Shown here piece after piece: positions 1-7,553 of a DNA stretch of 64,000 nucleotides. Below the pieces are notes generated by a model that was not told the origin of the DNA, made no database searches, and worked only from the letters and a program-made list of their open reading frames with translations. This DNA comes from DASZTV01 sp035550655. GTDB lineage: Bacteria > Actinomycetota > Actinomycetes > JAFAQI01. The DNA lies in assembly GCA_035550655.1 (NCBI GenBank), contig DASZOU010000030.1, positions 10,327 to 74,326 of the forward strand, given 5' to 3'. The position numbers and the translations under genes are program-made. Every line of letters begins with the position of its first letter. The stretch's first letter is position 1.

Positions 1-1
1 G

Positions 2-271
2 CTGGCGGTGACCGCGACCGCCGAGCCCCTTGTCGTCGAGCGGGTCAGTGCCGACGAGTTCGTGATGGCGATTCACCTGCCGTACGCCGACCGCGACGAG
101 GTCGAGCTGGTGCGCAAGGGCGACGACCTGGTGATCACCGTCGGTCGCTACCGCCGCGTGCTCGCGCTGCCGAGCGCGCTGCGCCGCTGCACTGTCGACG
201 GCGCTGCGCTGCGCGACGGCGCGCTGCGGGTGAGGTTCAGCGTCGATCCGCAGGTCTGGAGCCGGACGTGA
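2..271 (+). CDS. C-terminal end of an ArsA-type ATPase (partial)
   Basis: Only the last ~89 codons are present; the frame is open to the left edge of the window. The residues read as an HSP20-like beta domain (VVERVSADEFVMAIHLPYADRDEVEL, then a hydrophobic core and RALRVRFSV-like last strand), the kind of C-terminal domain found on actinobacterial ArsA/GET3-like anion-transporting ATPases. The nucleotide-binding part would lie upstream, outside the window. The stop codon overlaps the GTG of the next gene (GTGA), so the two are probably translated together. The family assignment rests on this terminal domain and on the neighbourhood (DUF5304-like gene and ROK glucokinase follow), so it is an inference; a free-standing small HSP20-like protein is the alternative. 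Confidence 0.6.
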   Translation: MAVTATAEPLVVERVSADEFVMAIHLPYADRDEVELVRKGDDLVITVGRYRRVLALPSALRRCTVDGAALRDGALRVRFSVDPQVWSRT

Positions 272-558
272 CGACGCCGGGACCGCTCGCGGAGGAGGCG
301 GCGCGGCTGGTCGAGGCGATCGGTGAGTGGGCGCGCGGCGCGGTCGGGGACGGCCCGCTCTCGGCCATGGGTGAGGGAACCGACTGCCAGATCTGCCCGC
401 TGTGCCAGTTCATCGCGCTGGTACGCCGGACCCAGCCCGAGACGTACGCGCATCTGGTCGAGGCCGCGACGTCGATGGTGGCGGCGCTTCGCACCGTGGT
501 CGACCGCCACGACCACGGCCGACCCGCCCGTGGTGTCGAGCGGATCGACCTGGAGTGA
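268..558 (+). CDS. Small DUF5304-like protein with a CxxCxxC motif
   Basis: A 96-residue acidic, soluble protein that begins at the GTG overlapping the upstream stop. Its striking feature is the cysteine cluster TDCQICPLCQ at about residues 39-48, which could hold a metal ion, followed by an amphipathic helix (TYAHLVEAATSMVAALRTVV) and a charged tail. Similar small proteins of unknown function sit between an ArsA-like ATPase and a ROK glucokinase in other actinobacteria; I recognise the arrangement but know no function. It probably belongs to one operon with both neighbours (10 bp gap to the glucokinase start). Confidence 0.65.
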   Translation: MTTPGPLAEEAARLVEAIGEWARGAVGDGPLSAMGEGTDCQICPLCQFIALVRRTQPETYAHLVEAATSMVAALRTVVDRHDHGRPARGVERIDLE

Positions 559-568
559 GCGGCGAATC

Positions 569-1522
569 GTGAGCCTCGCAATCGGGATCGACATCGGGGG
601 GACGAAGGTCGCCGCCGGCGTCGTCGACGCCGACGGGAAGCTGCTCGCCACGTCGAGACGGCCCACTCCCAGCAATGACCCAGCGCGCCTGGCCGAGCTG
701 GTGGCGGAGGTCGTGACCGAGCTCCGCGCCGGCTACGACGTGGCGGCGGTCGGCGTCGGTGCGGCGGGCTGGGTCGACGCGTCGCGGACGACGGTGTTGT
801 TCGCGCCGAATCTCGCCTGGCGCAACACGCCGCTTCACGCCGACCTGTCGCGGTTGCTGGATCTTCCTGTCGACATCGAGAACGACGCCAATGCCGCGGC
901 TTGGGGGGAGTTCCGGTTCGGTGCGGGGGAGCGGGAGCCGGACACCGTCGTGCTGACGATCGGCACCGGCATCGGTGCCGGGTTCATCATCGACGGAGAG
1001 CTCCGGCGCGGCAGGTTCGGGATCGGCGGTGAGCCCGGGCACCTGCGCGTCGTACCCGGCGGCAGGCCGTGCGGGTGCGGGAACCACGGTTGCCTCGAGC
1101 AGTACTGCAGCGGGCGGGCGCTGGTACGCGCGGCGCGCGAGATCGCTCGGGAGCGCCCGCAGGACGCTCGCCGGCTGCTGGAGCTTGCGGGCGGTGATCC
1201 GGACGCGATCGACGGGCCGACTGTCACCGTCGCCGCCCAGGAAGGCGATCATGCCGCGGTGGACTGCTTCGAGGAGATCGGCCGTTGGCTCGGCCAGGGG
1301 CTTGCCGATCTCGCAACGATCCTGGACCCCGGCCGGTTCGTGATCGGCGGTGGTGTTGCCGATGCGGGCGAGCTGCTGCTGCGGCCGGCGCGCGAGACAT
1401 ATGCAGCCGTCGTCTCGGGTCACGGCTACCGGCCGCTGGCCGACGTAGTGCCGGCGAGACTCGGCAGTGACGCGGGCCTCATCGGCGCCGCCGACCTCGC
1501 GCGAACGCTGGCGTTCTCGTGA
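569..1522 (+). CDS. glk: ROK-family glucokinase
   Basis: Phosphorylates glucose with ATP to glucose 6-phosphate in the cytoplasm. The 317-residue product starts with the phosphate-binding motif IGIDIGGTK, has the sugar-binding ENDANAAAWGE segment near residue 105, TIGTGIGAG, and the EPGHLRV catalytic/sugar loop followed by the ROK zinc signature CGCGNHGCLEQY at about residues 166-177. The start is the GTG at 569, which puts the phosphate loop at residue 7; a longer open frame upstream overlaps the previous gene and is not needed. In actinobacteria this type of enzyme is the main glucokinase and often takes part in carbon catabolite control, but ROK sugar kinases for other hexoses look alike, so glucose as substrate is inferred. 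Its stop overlaps the next start (GTGA). Confidence 0.88.
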   Translation: MSLAIGIDIGGTKVAAGVVDADGKLLATSRRPTPSNDPARLAELVAEVVTELRAGYDVAAVGVGAAGWVDASRTTVLFAPNLAWRNTPLHADLSRLLDLPVDIENDANAAAWGEFRFGAGEREPDTVVLTIGTGIGAGFIIDGELRRGRFGIGGEPGHLRVVPGGRPCGCGNHGCLEQYCSGRALVRAAREIARERPQDARRLLELAGGDPDAIDGPTVTVAAQEGDHAAVDCFEEIGRWLGQGLADLATILDPGRFVIGGGVADAGELLLRPARETYAAVVSGHGYRPLADVVPARLGSDAGLIGAADLARTLAFS

Positions 1523-2031
1523 GTGGCGCGCTGCGGGTGATGTCACTCGACGCCCGGGCGGTTCAACAGGATCCCGATGCGTTCCGTGCCGTGGTGTCGT
1601 CGCGAGCGGTTGACGTCGTTGCCTTCCACGAGGCGCCCCGCTACCTGCGGTGGCGTTCCAAGCGAGCCAAGCTGGCCCGGCAGCTCGGGATGGTCGTGGT
1701 CACGACTGACCGGCCCGGGGGGATGTTCGTGGCGACGTCGTTGCGCCCGAACGTGCTCGACACGAGCTTTGCGATGTCGTCGTCCTCCGCGGGGAGCAGT
1801 CCGGCCGTGGTGATCGCGACGCTGGAGGTCGGTGGCAGCAGATGGCGGGTCGTGGTCGCGGCAATCGGCGGGGCGCCGGACCTTCCTGACAGCGAGGTGC
1901 CGGCCGTCATCGTGGCCGGCTCAGGAACCATCGGGGTCGTCGGATCGGTGACCGTCATGTCGTGCGACCCCGTGGACGTGGCCGGCAGGACCGTCGGGCC
2001 GGCGCCGATGCTGGCGGTCGTCGAGCAGTAG
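1519..2031 (+). CDS. Reduced endonuclease/exonuclease/phosphatase-like protein
   Basis: A 170-residue protein, GTG start overlapping the glucokinase stop. The order of elements (LRVMSLDARAVQQD, VVAFHEAPRYLRWRSKRAKLARQLGMVVVTTDRPGG, then repeated beta strands) follows the endonuclease/exonuclease/phosphatase fold. The family usually runs to ~220-280 residues with an N-terminal N, a catalytic E, a GDFN motif and a final SDH. Here the E is present (FHEAP) but I see no GDFN and no SDH, and the end is short. It may be a degenerate or non-catalytic member. Not essential to any pathway I can name; its place suggests simple read-through from glk. Confidence 0.6.
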   Translation: MSGALRVMSLDARAVQQDPDAFRAVVSSRAVDVVAFHEAPRYLRWRSKRAKLARQLGMVVVTTDRPGGMFVATSLRPNVLDTSFAMSSSSAGSSPAVVIATLEVGGSRWRVVVAAIGGAPDLPDSEVPAVIVAGSGTIGVVGSVTVMSCDPVDVAGRTVGPAPMLAVVEQ

Positions 2032-2037
2032 CGAGAG

Positions 2038-3285
2038 TCAGACGCGCTGGTAGCCGGGCACCAGCTCGTGCGCAAGCTGCTCGAGGAACAGGCCGATGTC
2101 CGTGACGATTCCGATCGCCTGGGTGCTGCCCCGGTCGGCCAGCTTCGTGACCGTCGCAGGATTGATGTCGACGGCGACCAGCGGCACCGACGCCGGGAGC
2201 AGGTTCCCGGTGGCGATCGAGTGCAGCATCGTCGCCACCATGATCGCGAAGCCGACACCGGGCAGCTGCGCGCGCATCGCCCGCTGGCCTTCGATCACGT
2301 CGGTGTAGACGTCGGGCAGCGGTCCGTCGTCTCGGACCGACCCGACCAGCACGAACGGCCGGCCGGCCTGCACCATCGCGTGCATCACGCCGCTGCGCAG
2401 GAGGCCGGCATCCACTGCCTGCTTGATCGATCCAGCGGCGCGGATCGTGTTGATTGCCCGGATGTGATGCTCGTGGCCGTGGGCCACCCCGGTCCCGGCG
2501 GCCAGGTCCACCCCGAGCGAAGTGCCGAACAGCGCCGACTCGATGTCGTGCGTCGCGAGCGCGTTGCCGCTGAACAGCACATCGACCCAGCCCTGCTCGA
2601 CGAGTGCGACCAGCGGCGTCGCGCCGCCCGTGTGGACGACGGCCGGACCGGCCACCCACAGGATCCGGCCACCGTCGTTCTTCACCTCACGCATCCGCGC
2701 GGCCAGCTGGCGGACCAGCAAGGCCTGCGGCTTCTCGCTCGAGACCACCGAGTTCATGAACTCGAAGTGGCCCTCGACCGCATGGTTCTCGACCGCGCGA
2801 TGCTCGCGCTGCGGCAGCACGACCTTGACGCCGCCGGCCCCGCACACGATCTCGTCCCCGGCGCGCACGTCGCTCACCGGAACGGTGCGGACCCGGCCGT
2901 TCGACACGAGCAGGCCGCAGTCCATCTCCGGCTGCTCGACCGGTACCCACTGCCCGTCGAGGCGGACGACGGTCTCGAGGTTCGTCGTCGAGTAGAAGCC
3001 GTCAGGAAAGACGCCGTCGGCGGGCGCGGCGACGGTGGTCGCCTCACCGGGCTCGACCTGGTTGACCCCGTGGATCTGCAACCGCATCAGGATCCGGTCC
3101 AGCTGCTCGGCGCTGTCGGCGCCGACGATGATGACCGCGTGCGACTCGTCCTCGTGCGCTTTGCCGAGATCGATCCGGTCGACGGTGTAGTCGCCGCCGT
3201 ACTCGAGGACGTCGTCGAGCACCTTCGCGAGGACCCCTGAGTCCATCAGGTGGCCGGTGATCTCCACGGTCTCGCTGACCAGCAT
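2038..3285 (-). CDS. TIGR00300 family protein (LOR/SDH-type; ornithine cyclodeaminase-like)
   Basis: A 415-residue protein matching by pattern the family named after the conserved region of lysine-oxoglutarate reductase/saccharopine dehydrogenase (VEITGHLMDSGVLAKVLDDVLEYGGDY at the start; DCGLLVSNGRVRTVPVSDVRAGDEIVCGAGGVKVV in the middle; MLHSIATGNLLPASVPLVAVDINPATVTKL and a TDIGLFLEQLAHEL end). Members act on ornithine or arginine-derived substrates in cyanobacteria and archaea; the true substrate here is unknown. I take the ATG at 3285 over the GTG at 3288 because a TAGGGT -10 hexamer lies 6 nt upstream of the ATG, fitting a leaderless message. No amino-acid pathway gene is adjacent. The upstream region carries a dyad and a tandem repeat (separate entries). 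Confidence 0.75.
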   Translation of the reverse strand: MLVSETVEITGHLMDSGVLAKVLDDVLEYGGDYTVDRIDLGKAHEDESHAVIIVGADSAEQLDRILMRLQIHGVNQVEPGEATTVAAPADGVFPDGFYSTTNLETVVRLDGQWVPVEQPEMDCGLLVSNGRVRTVPVSDVRAGDEIVCGAGGVKVVLPQREHRAVENHAVEGHFEFMNSVVSSEKPQALLVRQLAARMREVKNDGGRILWVAGPAVVHTGGATPLVALVEQGWVDVLFSGNALATHDIESALFGTSLGVDLAAGTGVAHGHEHHIRAINTIRAAGSIKQAVDAGLLRSGVMHAMVQAGRPFVLVGSVRDDGPLPDVYTDVIEGQRAMRAQLPGVGFAIMVATMLHSIATGNLLPASVPLVAVDINPATVTKLADRGSTQAIGIVTDIGLFLEQLAHELVPGYQRV

Positions 3286-3291
3286 CACGTC

Positions 3292-3329
3292 ACCCTATGC
3301 AGGTCGGCCGGGCCCGATCCACGGATCGG
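3292..3329 (-). promoter_or_regulatory. Leaderless-type promoter with an overlapping dyad
   Basis: On the minus strand a TAGGGT hexamer (3297-3292) sits 6 nt before the ATG at 3285. The -35 zone falls inside a 16-bp dyad at 3314-3329 with 7-bp arms CCGATCC/GGATCGG separated by 2 bp, which looks like an operator. No regulator is known. Confidence 0.5.
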
Positions 3330-3340
3330 CTCAAACGACC

Positions 3341-3386
3341 TCATTTGCGCGTGCTACACGACTTCATTTGCGCGTGCTACACGACT
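3341..3386. repeat. Perfect tandem repeat, 2 x 23 bp
   Basis: Two identical 23-bp units, 3341-3363 and 3364-3386, each running from TCATTTGCGC to TACACGACT on the plus strand. The second unit covers the stop codon (3377-3379) of the membrane protein gene, and the pair lies about 45-90 bp upstream of the inferred transcription start of the TIGR00300 gene. I did not notice a further copy in the window. Confidence 0.85.
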
Positions 3387-4099
3387 GCGCCGTCGTCCCA
3401 TCCGGAGTCGGTGGGCGGCCCGCTCTTCACGTTCCAGATCAGCGCTGCGCCGCCGCCGATGATGGCCAGGATGGCAAGCCACACCAGATCGCCGCCCTCG
3501 AAGTTCGTCACGATGATCAGCAGCCCGGCCGCGATCGCCGCGAGAGCGCCGATCGTGACGGTCCGGAGCCGGGGCAGCGGCGGGGCGGGCGGCGGGACGA
3601 AGTGCTCGTCCTCGAAGTCGACCGGCTCGCCCCCGTGCAGCGGCCCGAGGTCGCGGTCGAGCGGCAGGTCGTCGAGATGCGCCGGGCGGGTGGTCTCGGA
3701 GACGTTCTCGCGGCTCGGCCAGGTCGCCGTGGAGCTTGGTGCCTGCAGCGAGGCAAGCAGCTGCTGCCAGGCGGCGTCGACGTCGATCTCGGCGTCGCCG
3801 GACCGCTGCTGCACCGCCGGCTCAGCCTCCGCCCGCTCAACGCCTACGAGCTCCTCGGCGCGCTCGGACTTGGTCGCATCGACGTACAGCCGGTCGGTCA
3901 TGCGCGCGGGCAGCCGAAGCTCGAGGTAGCCGCCCTGCGACGCGGGAGTGGGGGCGGCATAGGCGGCGATGCCTTCGGCTCGAAGCGTCTCGAGCATCGC
4001 GTCGGCGACCCGGGGGTCGAGGTCACCGACGGCGACGTATCCGCCACACCGCAGCCCGTTGTCGCGGGCACCCGAGCGGGGGCCCGGCCCCGGCTCCAT
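3377..4099 (-). CDS. Actinobacterial membrane protein of unknown function
   Basis: A 240-residue protein. The N-terminal soluble part begins with a conserved-looking CGGYVAVGDLDPRVADAMLETLRAEGIAAYA segment, which resembles a small ligand-handling or DUF2007-like fold; a long acidic, proline-containing linker follows (residues ~90-175), and two membrane segments end the protein (TVTIGALAAIAAGLLIIVTNF and LVWLAILAIIGGGAALIW). The ATG at 4099 is preferred to a TTG one codon earlier. It lies 13 bp downstream of the hydrolase gene on the same strand and is probably co-transcribed with it; such a pair near plsC recurs in actinobacteria. No function can be assigned. Confidence 0.6.
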   Translation of the reverse strand: MEPGPGPRSGARDNGLRCGGYVAVGDLDPRVADAMLETLRAEGIAAYAAPTPASQGGYLELRLPARMTDRLYVDATKSERAEELVGVERAEAEPAVQQRSGDAEIDVDAAWQQLLASLQAPSSTATWPSRENVSETTRPAHLDDLPLDRDLGPLHGGEPVDFEDEHFVPPPAPPLPRLRTVTIGALAAIAAGLLIIVTNFEGGDLVWLAILAIIGGGAALIWNVKSGPPTDSGWDDGAVV

Positions 4100-4112
4100 C
4101 AACGCTGCCCGC

Positions 4113-4883
4113 TCATGGCGCTGCCGTGGTGGTGGCGTGTGCGCTGATGAACGCGAGCGTCTCCTCGACGATGCGCGGCAGGTCGTTGTCGAGCGTGGCC
4201 ACGTGGAAGCTGTCCTCGAGCCAGACGTGCTTCTTGTCCGCCGAGCCCGCCCCGGCCATCAGCCGCTCGGAGTTGGCCGGCTCGACGACGTGGTCGTTGC
4301 GGCTGGTCAGCACGAGCATCGGGCTGGTGATCCTCCCCAGGTCGGCGTTGGCGAGCTTCCACAGCTCGGAGAGCTGGTAGGCCGCCTTGACCGGGAGCTT
4401 GGGGTAGGCCGGCTCCACCACCCCGGCCCGCTTGATGTCACTCGCGATCGGGGGCAGCCCGGGCACGACGTGGCGCAGGAACGGGAGCAGCTTGGCGTCC
4501 TTGCGGGTCGTGAACAGCGATGGGTTCACCAGGACGATCCCGGCGAGATCCGCGCTGCGCTCCTCCGCGAGCCGGATCGTCAGCGTGCCGCCCATCGACA
4601 AGCCCATGACGAACGTCGCCTCGCACCGGGACCGGACCTCGTCGACGGTGGCCGACAACGCGGCGTACCAGTCCTGCCACCGCACCTTGTTGGCGTCCTG
4701 CCATCGTGTGCCGTGGCCGGGCAGGAGGGGCACCCGGACGGTGAGGCCGGCTTTTGCCAGGGCGTCACCCCACGGACGCATACTGCCGGGCATTCCGGTG
4801 AGGCCATGACAGAGCACCGCACCGATGGGGCCACCGTCGGCGGTGTACGCCGCGGCGTCTTCCGGTGAAAACGTCGTGGTCAC
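4113..4883 (-). CDS. Alpha/beta-fold hydrolase (carboxylesterase/monoacylglycerol-lipase type)
   Basis: A ~256-residue serine hydrolase. Visible parts: oxyanion-loop LCHGLTGMPGSM, nucleophile elbow GLSMGG (catalytic Ser), an acid-site strand PMLVLTSRNDHVVEPANS (catalytic Asp) and the ending DSFHVATLDND (catalytic His). This set resembles the compact carboxylesterase/monoglyceride lipase group. The start is taken as the GTG at 4883; the open frame runs 17 codons further but without homologous-looking residues. It is divergent from plsC across 161 bp, and a role in acyl-ester or glycerolipid turnover would suit that neighbour, though substrate is inference. Confidence 0.8.
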   Translation of the reverse strand: MTTTFSPEDAAAYTADGGPIGAVLCHGLTGMPGSMRPWGDALAKAGLTVRVPLLPGHGTRWQDANKVRWQDWYAALSATVDEVRSRCEATFVMGLSMGGTLTIRLAEERSADLAGIVLVNPSLFTTRKDAKLLPFLRHVVPGLPPIASDIKRAGVVEPAYPKLPVKAAYQLSELWKLANADLGRITSPMLVLTSRNDHVVEPANSERLMAGAGSADKKHVWLEDSFHVATLDNDLPRIVEETLAFISAHATTTAAP

Positions 4884-4950
4884 CCATCGATCGTCGCATG
4901 ACCGGCGGGTAACTTCCCCGCTCGCTAAGATCAACCACCACAGCCAGGCA

Positions 4951-4980
4951 TTGCTCTCCCAGCACGGGCCTGCTTAGGGT
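4951..4980 (+). promoter_or_regulatory. Candidate promoter of plsC-macSR
   Basis: TTGCTC (4951-4956), an 18-bp spacer and TAGGGT (4975-4980) precede plsC. The predicted start near 4987 gives a ~58-nt leader that ends in a good ribosome binding site (GGAGGG around 5028-5035). Confidence 0.5.
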
Positions 4981-5044
4981 TCGTTCAGGTGGGGCATTCA
5001 GAGTTATTCCGGCGAACGCGGCGAGCGGAGGGAGGGCCGGACAG

Positions 5045-5794
5045 GTGTTCTATTGGTTCCTGAAGCACATCGCCCTGGGGCCGATCCTGAAGACTCTGTT
5101 CCGACCGTGGGTCGAAGGCGCTGAGAACCTGCCCGCGTCGGGCGGTGCCATTCTCGCGAGCAACCACCTGTCGTTCTCCGACTCGTTCTTCCTGCCCCTC
5201 GAGGTGGAGCGTCGGGTCACGTTCCTGGCCAAGGGCGACTACTTCACGGGGAAGGGCGTCAAGGGCAAGCTCACCGCCGCCTTCTTCAAGGGCATCAACC
5301 AGGTGCCGGTCGACCGCAGCGGGGGCCGGGCCAGCGAGGCGGCGCTGCGCAAGGGCGTCGAGATCCTCAACAGCGGCGAGCTGCTCGGGATCTACCCGGA
5401 GGGCACCCGCTCGCCGGACGGGCGCCTCTACCGCGGCAAGACCGGCATCGCCCGGATGGCGCTCGAGGCCGGCGTCCCGGTCATTCCGGTGGCGATGATC
5501 AACACCTTCGACATCCAGCCGCCCGGACAGGTGATCCCGCGGATCATGCGGGTCGGGATCAAGATCGGCAAGCCGCTCGACTTCTCCCGCTACGCCGGCA
5601 TGGAGGACGACCGGTTCGTGCTGCGGTCGATCACCGACGAGATCATGTACGAGCTGATGCAGCTCTCCGGCCAGGAGTACGTCGACACATACGCCGCCAA
5701 GGCCAAGGAAGAGATCGCCGACGCCCGCGCTGCGGCGCATGAGGCGCTCGTCGCGGATGCGCCGCAGTACGAGCTCGCGCGCAAGGCCTCCTAA
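5045..5794 (+). CDS. plsC: 1-acyl-sn-glycerol-3-phosphate acyltransferase (PlsC)
   Basis: Transfers an acyl chain to lysophosphatidate in phospholipid synthesis, acting at the inner face of the membrane. The 249-residue protein has the HX4D catalytic motif (SNHLSFSD, about residues 39-46), the phosphate-binding EGTRSPDGRLYRGKTG block (about 118-133) and the VPVIPVAM strand. The N-terminus (FYWFLKHIALGPILKTLF) is amphipathic, not a cleavable signal. The GTG at 5045 is preceded by GGAGGG. Acyltransferases that work on other glycolipids share these motifs; the neighbour in Mycobacterium (Rv2182c) is of the same type. Likely co-transcribed with the two-component pair that follows 9 bp later. Confidence 0.88.
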   Translation: MFYWFLKHIALGPILKTLFRPWVEGAENLPASGGAILASNHLSFSDSFFLPLEVERRVTFLAKGDYFTGKGVKGKLTAAFFKGINQVPVDRSGGRASEAALRKGVEILNSGELLGIYPEGTRSPDGRLYRGKTGIARMALEAGVPVIPVAMINTFDIQPPGQVIPRIMRVGIKIGKPLDFSRYAGMEDDRFVLRSITDEIMYELMQLSGQEYVDTYAAKAKEEIADARAAAHEALVADAPQYELARKAS

Positions 5795-5803
5795 GCCTTT
5801 CCG

Positions 5804-6904
5804 GTGACGGTACGGCGCGCCCTCTCGCGCGCCGTCGGTGCGTATCGGCTCGTCACCCTCGGTTACGCCACCGTCCTGGTCGTCGCCGACCACGACCAGT
5901 ACCGGCGCCCGAACCTGGCGTGGGTGCTGCTGGCGGCGATGGCGCTGTGGACTGTGGTCGCGACGGCCGGCTACGCCCGATGGAACCGGCGGCTGCGGCT
6001 GTTGCTGGTCGCTGACGTCGGGGTGGCGGTCGGAATGGTCCTCGCAACGCTCGCGGTCCAGAGCCGCGCGCACATCGACGCGGGGGCACCGACTCTCCCC
6101 GCGGCGTGGGTGGCGGCAAGCGTCATGTCCTGTGCCCTCGTCGACGGACCGTGGGGCGGTGCGCTGGCCGGGGCTGCGGTCAGCCTGGCGGACATCGTCG
6201 AACGCGGCACCGTCACGGCTCACACGTTCAACGGCGTGGTGCTGCTGCTGCTCGCCGGCGGTATCGGTGGGTACCTGGTGCGGTTGGCGGTTGCCGCCGA
6301 GGCCTCCGTCGCCGACGCGTCCCGCGCGATCGCTGCGGCGGGGGAGCGGGAGCGACTCGCCCGGGAGATCCATGACTCGACGCTGCAGGTGCTGGCGCTG
6401 ATCGCACGGCGGGGCCGCGAGATCGGAGGCGACACGGCGAAGCTGGCCGAGCTCGCGGCAGAGCAGGAGACGTCGTTGCGCACGCTGGTGACGGCGGGCC
6501 CCGGAACCGGTCCGGACCGCGCCCGGGACCTGCGCGCGGGGCTTGCCCCCTTCGGCTCGGGCCGGGTCAGCCTTGCCACGCCCGCGGATCCGGTCCAGCT
6601 GTCCGCGGCGGCGGCGGATGCCGTCGTCGCCGCGGTGGGCGAGGCGCTCCTCAACGTCGACCGCCACGCCGGCGCCGATGCGCGCGCGTGGGTGCTGGTC
6701 GAGGCCGACGACCGCTCGGTGACCGTCAGCGTTCGTGACGACGGCGTCGGCATCGCGGCCGGCAGGCTGGAGGCGGCGAGTGTCGCGGGCCGGCTCGGCG
6801 TGGCGCAGAGCATCGTCGGCCGGATCCAGGCGGTGGGTGGGAGCGTGACGATCGAGTCGCACCCGGACCAGGGGACGGAGGTCGAGATCACTGTCCCGCG
6901 ATGA
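5804..6904 (+). CDS. macS: MacS-type sensor histidine kinase
   Basis: A 366-residue membrane histidine kinase. Five to six hydrophobic segments fill residues ~15-165 (for example LAWVLLAAMALWTVVATAGY, LLLVADVGVAVGMVLATLAV, VVLLLLAGGIGGYLV) with no large extracellular domain. The phosphoacceptor box LAREIHDSTLQVLALIAR at about residue 190 belongs to the HisKA_3 (NarL-partner) class. The ATPase part shows GEALLNVDRHAGA (N box), DDGVGI and GGSVTIESHPDQGTEVEITVP. The GTG at 5804 is the only suitable start after plsC. Streptomyces MacRS is the closest named system that I recognise by pattern; the signal is unknown. Its partner regulator follows at 17 bp. Confidence 0.8.
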   Translation: MTVRRALSRAVGAYRLVTLGYATVLVVADHDQYRRPNLAWVLLAAMALWTVVATAGYARWNRRLRLLLVADVGVAVGMVLATLAVQSRAHIDAGAPTLPAAWVAASVMSCALVDGPWGGALAGAAVSLADIVERGTVTAHTFNGVVLLLLAGGIGGYLVRLAVAAEASVADASRAIAAAGERERLAREIHDSTLQVLALIARRGREIGGDTAKLAELAAEQETSLRTLVTAGPGTGPDRARDLRAGLAPFGSGRVSLATPADPVQLSAAAADAVVAAVGEALLNVDRHAGADARAWVLVEADDRSVTVSVRDDGVGIAAGRLEAASVAGRLGVAQSIVGRIQAVGGSVTIESHPDQGTEVEITVPR

Positions 6905-6920
6905 GACGGAGCTGCGGGTC

Positions 6921-7550
6921 ATGGTCGTGGACGACCACCCGATCTGGCGCGAGGCGGTCGCGCGTGATCTCGAGGCGGCAGGTCTGACGGTGTGCGGTGT
7001 CGCCTCCGACGTGGCTCAGGCGGTGCGGGTCGCCACCGCCACGCAGCCCGACGTCGTCGTCCTCGATCTGCAGCTTCCGGATGGCTCCGGCGTGGACGTC
7101 GCCCGGGAGCTGGCGGCGTTCGACCCGCCGCCGAAGGTGCTCGTGCTGTCAGCCAGCGGCGAGCAACCCGATGTACTCGGTGCCGTCGAGGCCGGCGCGA
7201 CCGGTTACCTGGTGAAGTCGGCAAGCGCGGTTGAGCTCGTCGACGCGGTACGGGCAACGGCGCGCGGCGACGCCGTGTTCACGCCGGGTCTCGCGGCGCT
7301 GCTGCTGGGGGAGTACCAGCGACTGTCCGGCGGCGGCGCTGCCGGCAACCCGTCACTGACACCGCGCGAGACCGAGATCCTGCGCTTCGTCGCCAAGGGG
7401 TACACCTACCAGCAGATCGCGGACCGGCTCGTCCTCTCGCTGCGAACCGTGCAGAACCACGTGCAGAACACACTGACGAAGCTTCAGCTGCACAACAAGG
7501 CCCAGCTCGTGCGCTACGCGCTGGAGCAAGGTCTCGACGGGGACGAGTAG
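6921..7550 (+). CDS. macR: MacR-type NarL/FixJ response regulator
   Basis: A 209-residue regulator: receiver domain (VVDDHPIWREAV; phosphoacceptor Asp in VVVLDLQLPDGSGV; LSASGE; conserved Lys in GYLVKSAS) and a LuxR-type helix-turn-helix (LTPRETEILRFVAKGYTYQQIADRLVLSLRTVQNHVQNTLTKLQ). It sits directly after the MacS-like kinase and should be phosphorylated by it. The ATG at 6921 is the only normal start codon in frame close to the domain. Homologues in Streptomyces control cell-envelope genes; here targets are unknown. Its stop lies 3 bp from the stop of the convergent glycerol kinase gene. Confidence 0.85.
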   Translation: MVVDDHPIWREAVARDLEAAGLTVCGVASDVAQAVRVATATQPDVVVLDLQLPDGSGVDVARELAAFDPPPKVLVLSASGEQPDVLGAVEAGATGYLVKSASAVELVDAVRATARGDAVFTPGLAALLLGEYQRLSGGGAAGNPSLTPRETEILRFVAKGYTYQQIADRLVLSLRTVQNHVQNTLTKLQLHNKAQLVRYALEQGLDGDE

Positions 7551-7553
7551 GCC

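Noticed and set aside
4985..6922. 645-codon minus-strand frame
   Set aside because: Antisense to plsC and macS, which both carry full motif sets.
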